Source: an uncultured Lachnospiraceae bacterium (lineage in GTDB: Bacteria; Bacillota; Clostridia; Lachnospirales; Lachnospiraceae). Taken from it: 8,577 bases of DNA. The notes under the pieces were generated by a model. It made no database searches. It had not been told where the DNA came from and saw only the letters and a list, made by a program, of their open reading frames with translations. Below are positions 5,834 to 8,577 of this stretch, one piece after another. Every line of letters starts with the position of its first letter. Within the stretch, counting starts at the first letter, position 1. The DNA lies in NCBI GenBank assembly GCA_947175775.1, contig CAMWNY010000092.1, positions 1 through 8,577 of the forward strand. The letters run 5' to 3'. Made by a program: the position numbers and the translations under genes.

Positions 5834-6757
5834 CTACACCTCCATTAACATCGGTTTTGCATAACGGTATACAGGATGTCTGCCGCCTTTGTCCGAGACA
5901 TCATATATATCACCCTCAAATCTTACCGCAAAGCAGGAACCTGACTGGAAAACATATAAATCCCTTTTCCTCATTTGCTCCGGTGCATATCGTTCAGACA
6001 AGACAAAACCACTTCTTTTTCTTAGCAAATATGACGCGTCACGCAAAACAGTTTCCAATTCATCGTCTGTTGGCAGCGATACGGACAAGGTCATATACCG
6101 TTTGCCATTCTCTCCAAGTCTTTTGCGAAAATGGTTTGAAACAGTTCCCGAAAACAACTCAAATCTTCCGAGTCCTGACGCCCTCTTTCCCCCAATCCCG
6201 CTAAAGGAAAGATTTTCCAACAGTTGTTCCACCAAATCCAGCACTCTCGTTTCCTGATACCCGAGAATAAAATACAATCCGTTTCCATCCTCATAGTAAT
6301 AAGTTCCAATTCTGTACGGCTCTGTTTTCTCTTCTCCCCGCACAGAGGCTGCTGTCTTCATATCAAAATGACCAAGTTTCTCAAGATTTGGTGCATTGAA
6401 TACATCATATGTACCGTCAAGATAACTGTCAAGCAGCTCTATCGAAATATACTTCAATTTCTTATATGCTTTTTTCAGCACCGAATTGCCGTCACTGTTT
6501 TGTGCATGAATCCGTTTCATCGGCTTTGGAACAAAATAAGTGTCACCCATATACGGAAACAAATCCGATAGTAACAGATTGCCGTCCTTTGCGTAATGAT
6601 AAAGGCTTTGCAGCGCATCATCACCCATTTTCAGCGCCTCCTGACACAAAGCGGAAAAAAGCGTATCTGCACAACAGGCGTATTCTCCCTCATCAAGGTT
6701 CTCTCTTCCAAAGTGAACGGCACTTTGAAACGCAAACCTGTATATCTTATATTCCAT
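5834..6757 (-). CDS. csm4: Csm4, type III-A effector subunit (RAMP, Cas5 family)
   Basis: Csm4 binds the crRNA 5' tag and joins Cas10 to the Csm3 backbone. The 307 residues carry the family's N-terminal strand and helix (YRFAFQSAVHFGRENLDEG, residues 6-24, then ADTLFSALCQEAL), the LSDLFPYMGDTYFVPKP block (63-79), and the glycine-rich loop GIGGKRASGLG at 187-197. The start at 6755-6757 is 33 bases after the csm3 stop, the widest gap within the csm operon. Its ribosome binding site is weaker than the others: AAAGGA is rather far and AGGG is 8 bases away. Lower translation than csm3 would fit the complex, which needs several Csm3 copies but one Csm4. That is inference only. Confidence 0.94.
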   Translation of the reverse strand: MEYKIYRFAFQSAVHFGRENLDEGEYACCADTLFSALCQEALKMGDDALQSLYHYAKDGNLLLSDLFPYMGDTYFVPKPMKRIHAQNSDGNSVLKKAYKKLKYISIELLDSYLDGTYDVFNAPNLEKLGHFDMKTAASVRGEEKTEPYRIGTYYYEDGNGLYFILGYQETRVLDLVEQLLENLSFSGIGGKRASGLGRFELFSGTVSNHFRKRLGENGKRYMTLSVSLPTDDELETVLRDASYLLRKRSGFVLSERYAPEQMRKRDLYVFQSGSCFAVRFEGDIYDVSDKGGRHPVYRYAKPMLMEV

Positions 6758-6790
6758 ATTGATAACCCTATTCCTTTCAGCAGTAACGCT

Positions 6791-7456
6791 CTATTCTTCT
6801 ACTGCTTTACGCAATATATCATTACATTGTGATACAATATCTTCCGCCACTTCACCTACAACAGCTTCTGCACACAAATCATGAAACACAACCTTGCCGT
6901 ATCCTCTTGAACCATTTCCACCCAAATAATCATATTGGAGAAGCTTCAGCCCTTCTGCAAGAACGGAAATATCCTCCACAACCTGATCCGTCTCCTCAAC
7001 TTCATATATAATATCAACTCCAAACTCCGAACCGCGAATAACCCGCTCAATCTGTCTCGGATTTGCTACCGCCGTCGCCCTGTTGATTGTATTTTCAAAC
7101 TTCACCTCCGGCATGCCCTGCAAGCCCTGTTTTCGCAGCACATCCTCGTTTGTTAAAAACATATCAGATATGATAACGCGGCTTCTCTTTACATGAGCTT
7201 TTTTCGCGCTGCCAAATAATCTTGTAAGACACTCTGCATCATCATCAGGTTTTCTGACTCCTTCATTATACTGCTTTGCCAAAAGTGTCCTTACTTTTCC
7301 TTTCAGTGAACTGCCTGGTATCATCGGCATACGGGTGCGGGTATCCTTTATTACAGGCGAATCGACTGCCCCGATAGCTGCAAACGCCGACGAACCGCCA
7401 ATGTGCATTCCTGTCTTTACCTCTATTGTTCCTGTTATCTGAATTTTCGCGTACAT
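6791..7456 (-). CDS. csm3: Csm3, type III-A backbone subunit and target RNA endonuclease
   Basis: Csm3 polymerises along the crRNA and cuts bound target RNA at 6-nucleotide intervals. The 221 residues match the family in length and order: GGSSAFAAIGAVDSP with Asp32, the position whose mutation abolishes target cleavage in the S. epidermidis and S. thermophilus proteins; MIPGSSLKGKVRTLLA (45-60); NTINRATAVANPRQIERV (122-139); and the glycine-rich loop LGGNGSRGYGK (178-188). The catalytic Asp is present, so target cleavage should work. The ATG at 7454-7456 is preceded by a strong GAGGAGGGG site, and the gap to csm2 is only 12 bases. Confidence 0.98.
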   Translation of the reverse strand: MYAKIQITGTIEVKTGMHIGGSSAFAAIGAVDSPVIKDTRTRMPMIPGSSLKGKVRTLLAKQYNEGVRKPDDDAECLTRLFGSAKKAHVKRSRVIISDMFLTNEDVLRKQGLQGMPEVKFENTINRATAVANPRQIERVIRGSEFGVDIIYEVEETDQVVEDISVLAEGLKLLQYDYLGGNGSRGYGKVVFHDLCAEAVVGEVAEDIVSQCNDILRKAVEE

Positions 7457-7468
7457 AAAACCCCTCCT

Positions 7469-7861
7469 CTAATCGTCTTTTTCCACATAAAATTTCCGAA
7501 ATGCCACCAACGCCTCCATATATCTGTTAAACAGGATATAGTTCTTTTTATTCGCATTGACATTCTTTAACAGCTCCATAATCCCCGATTCGTTCACTAA
7601 ATTTTTTACAGCCGGCTCTCTGCCTGCCTCATACAGAAAACGCACCCTTAAATATTCAATTCTTGCGCAAATATCCTCATTTAACCGTTCTTCCTTCTCA
7701 TTCATGACTTCATTATAAATATCCGCACTCATAGCCAAAAGATTTCGCAGCTTTGATGTTGTCACAATCGGAATATCTCTGCCTCTTTGATCTTTCTTCC
7801 CCATTAGTGACTGAATCACTTTCTCCGCCTCATCAACGTAATTCTGTTCATTCACCTTCAT
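7469..7861 (-). CDS. csm2: Csm2, small subunit of the type III-A effector
   Basis: Csm2 is the helical small subunit that lines the inner side of the effector between Cas10 and Csm5 and helps hold the target RNA. The protein has 130 residues and shows the family blocks VTTSKLRNLLAMSADIYNEV (33-52), EYLRVRFLYEAGREPAVKNL (69-88), and the C-terminal YMEALVAFRKFY. It is predicted to be wholly helical. The ATG at 7859-7861 lies inside the end of cas10 (14-base overlap) and follows AGGAGG with 9 bases between, so the two are translationally coupled. It is too small to have catalytic features and none is expected. Confidence 0.95.
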   Translation of the reverse strand: MKVNEQNYVDEAEKVIQSLMGKKDQRGRDIPIVTTSKLRNLLAMSADIYNEVMNEKEERLNEDICARIEYLRVRFLYEAGREPAVKNLVNESGIMELLKNVNANKKNYILFNRYMEALVAFRKFYVEKDD

Positions 7862-8577
7862 CTGTCAGTTCCTCCTTCTCTCTTGTCAAATATGCGTACA
7901 AATTCATCGCGGTTTTCAAATGCCGACAGTCCCTATCCGCGTTTTCGCCCTGATACCACTCATACATTTTTCGCGAAAATGTTCTGTACGCAGTCTTTTG
8001 TTCCGATGACGCATTGTTATCCGGCTCCAATCGGGATAATATATATACATATCTCGCAAAATTAATTTTCTCATTTCGGTTCCGTATCAGTTCCAAAAGA
8101 TTGTACAGAAAATTTTTCCCCCGCTCTTCAGATGCCTCAAAAAATGTATGAATATGCTCATATTTTTCTGCCAAAACATTCTGCTCAAACTCCTGCCAGC
8201 TGTAAGTACCGTCACTGATATGTATTTGCTTTCCCATCTTATTTACAATCACATGACTGCCGCCGTCGGGGAAAATTGTTACTGCGTTCTTATCAGGCAG
8301 TGATTTTGAACACTCCTCCATATCCGCCACTTCATCCGCAATCGCACTAATCGGGTATCCCGCGTCATAAATGCCAATCCCCGCCGACAATGTCAGCGTT
8401 CCCTGTGTATATTGCTCAAATTTTCTTCGCAGGTCAATTGCTGTCTCTATGATTTCATTCCATGCACCTACAATAAATACATCATCTCCTCCGGAATAGC
8501 AGATTGTCGCATTTCGCCTGTGTGGCGCTTTTGTTCCAAGCATAAAATTTCGTTCTTCAAGTATCCTGTTAATATGG
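7848..8577 (-). CDS. csm1: Cas10/Csm1, C-terminal part (5' end outside window)
   Basis: Cas10 is the large subunit of the Csm effector. On target binding its second Palm domain makes cyclic oligoadenylates that switch on Csm6, and the N-terminal HD domain, when present, cuts ssDNA. The frame is open to the right edge; the ATG at 8541-8543 is internal. About 242 codons are visible, roughly the last third of a usual Csm1. The cyclase motif GGDD is intact at 8481-8492, in the context ICYSGGDDVFIVGAW. It is followed by LSAGIGIYDAGYPISAIADE, typical of the second Palm domain, and by the helical D4 domain, ending EELTDEGE. The HD domain, the first Palm and the zinc-binding region are not in the window. 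It is the most upstream csm gene seen here. Confidence 0.97.
   Translation of the reverse strand, partial: HINRILEERNFMLGTKAPHRRNATICYSGGDDVFIVGAWNEIIETAIDLRRKFEQYTQGTLTLSAGIGIYDAGYPISAIADEVADMEECSKSLPDKNAVTIFPDGGSHVIVNKMGKQIHISDGTYSWQEFEQNVLAEKYEHIHTFFEASEERGKNFLYNLLELIRNRNEKINFARYVYILSRLEPDNNASSEQKTAYRTFSRKMYEWYQGENADRDCRHLKTAMNLYAYLTREKEELTDEGE

Overview
The window holds most of a type III-A (Csm) CRISPR-Cas locus next to the 3' end of an unrelated chemotaxis receptor gene. Strong AGGAGG-type ribosome binding sites, tightly packed genes and the receptor family point to a Gram-positive Clostridia-type bacterium, perhaps Lachnospiraceae. The genus cannot be read from this sequence.

Layout. 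On the plus strand, 1-1622 is the 3' part of a methyl-accepting chemotaxis protein, closed by a 15-bp perfect hairpin terminator (1655-1693) that has T tracts on both strands. Everything else is on the minus strand and runs right to left. It begins with the 3' third of cas10/csm1 (7848-8577, running off the window), followed by csm2, csm3, csm4 and csm5. A 136-bp leader-like gap comes next, then a small CRISPR array (six repeats, five spacers, 4190-4577). After the array are a Uma2-family (DUF820) PD-(D/E)XK-like gene with its own plausible promoter, a 5'-truncated cas1, and csm6, which converges on the chemotaxis gene.

How it works together. Cas10 to Csm5 should build the Csm effector around crRNAs read from the minus strand. 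The minus-strand repeats end in ACGGAAAC, the type III-A 5' tag known from Streptococcus thermophilus. Visible catalytic features are intact: GGDD in Cas10 (cyclic oligoadenylate synthesis), Asp32 in Csm3 (target RNA cleavage), and a CARF domain plus an R-X4-H HEPN motif in Csm6 (cOA-activated RNase). Adaptation looks broken. Only about the last 160 codons of cas1 remain, without the upstream catalytic glutamate. No cas2 is visible, and the Uma2 gene sits where the 5' half of cas1 would be. The array fits this picture: it is short and no two of its six repeats are identical. No cas6 is visible, but it could lie beyond the right edge.

The points most worth a second look are the Uma2/cas1 junction, the fully diversified repeats with one altered crRNA tag, and a perfect 17-bp palindrome between the array and the Uma2 promoter.
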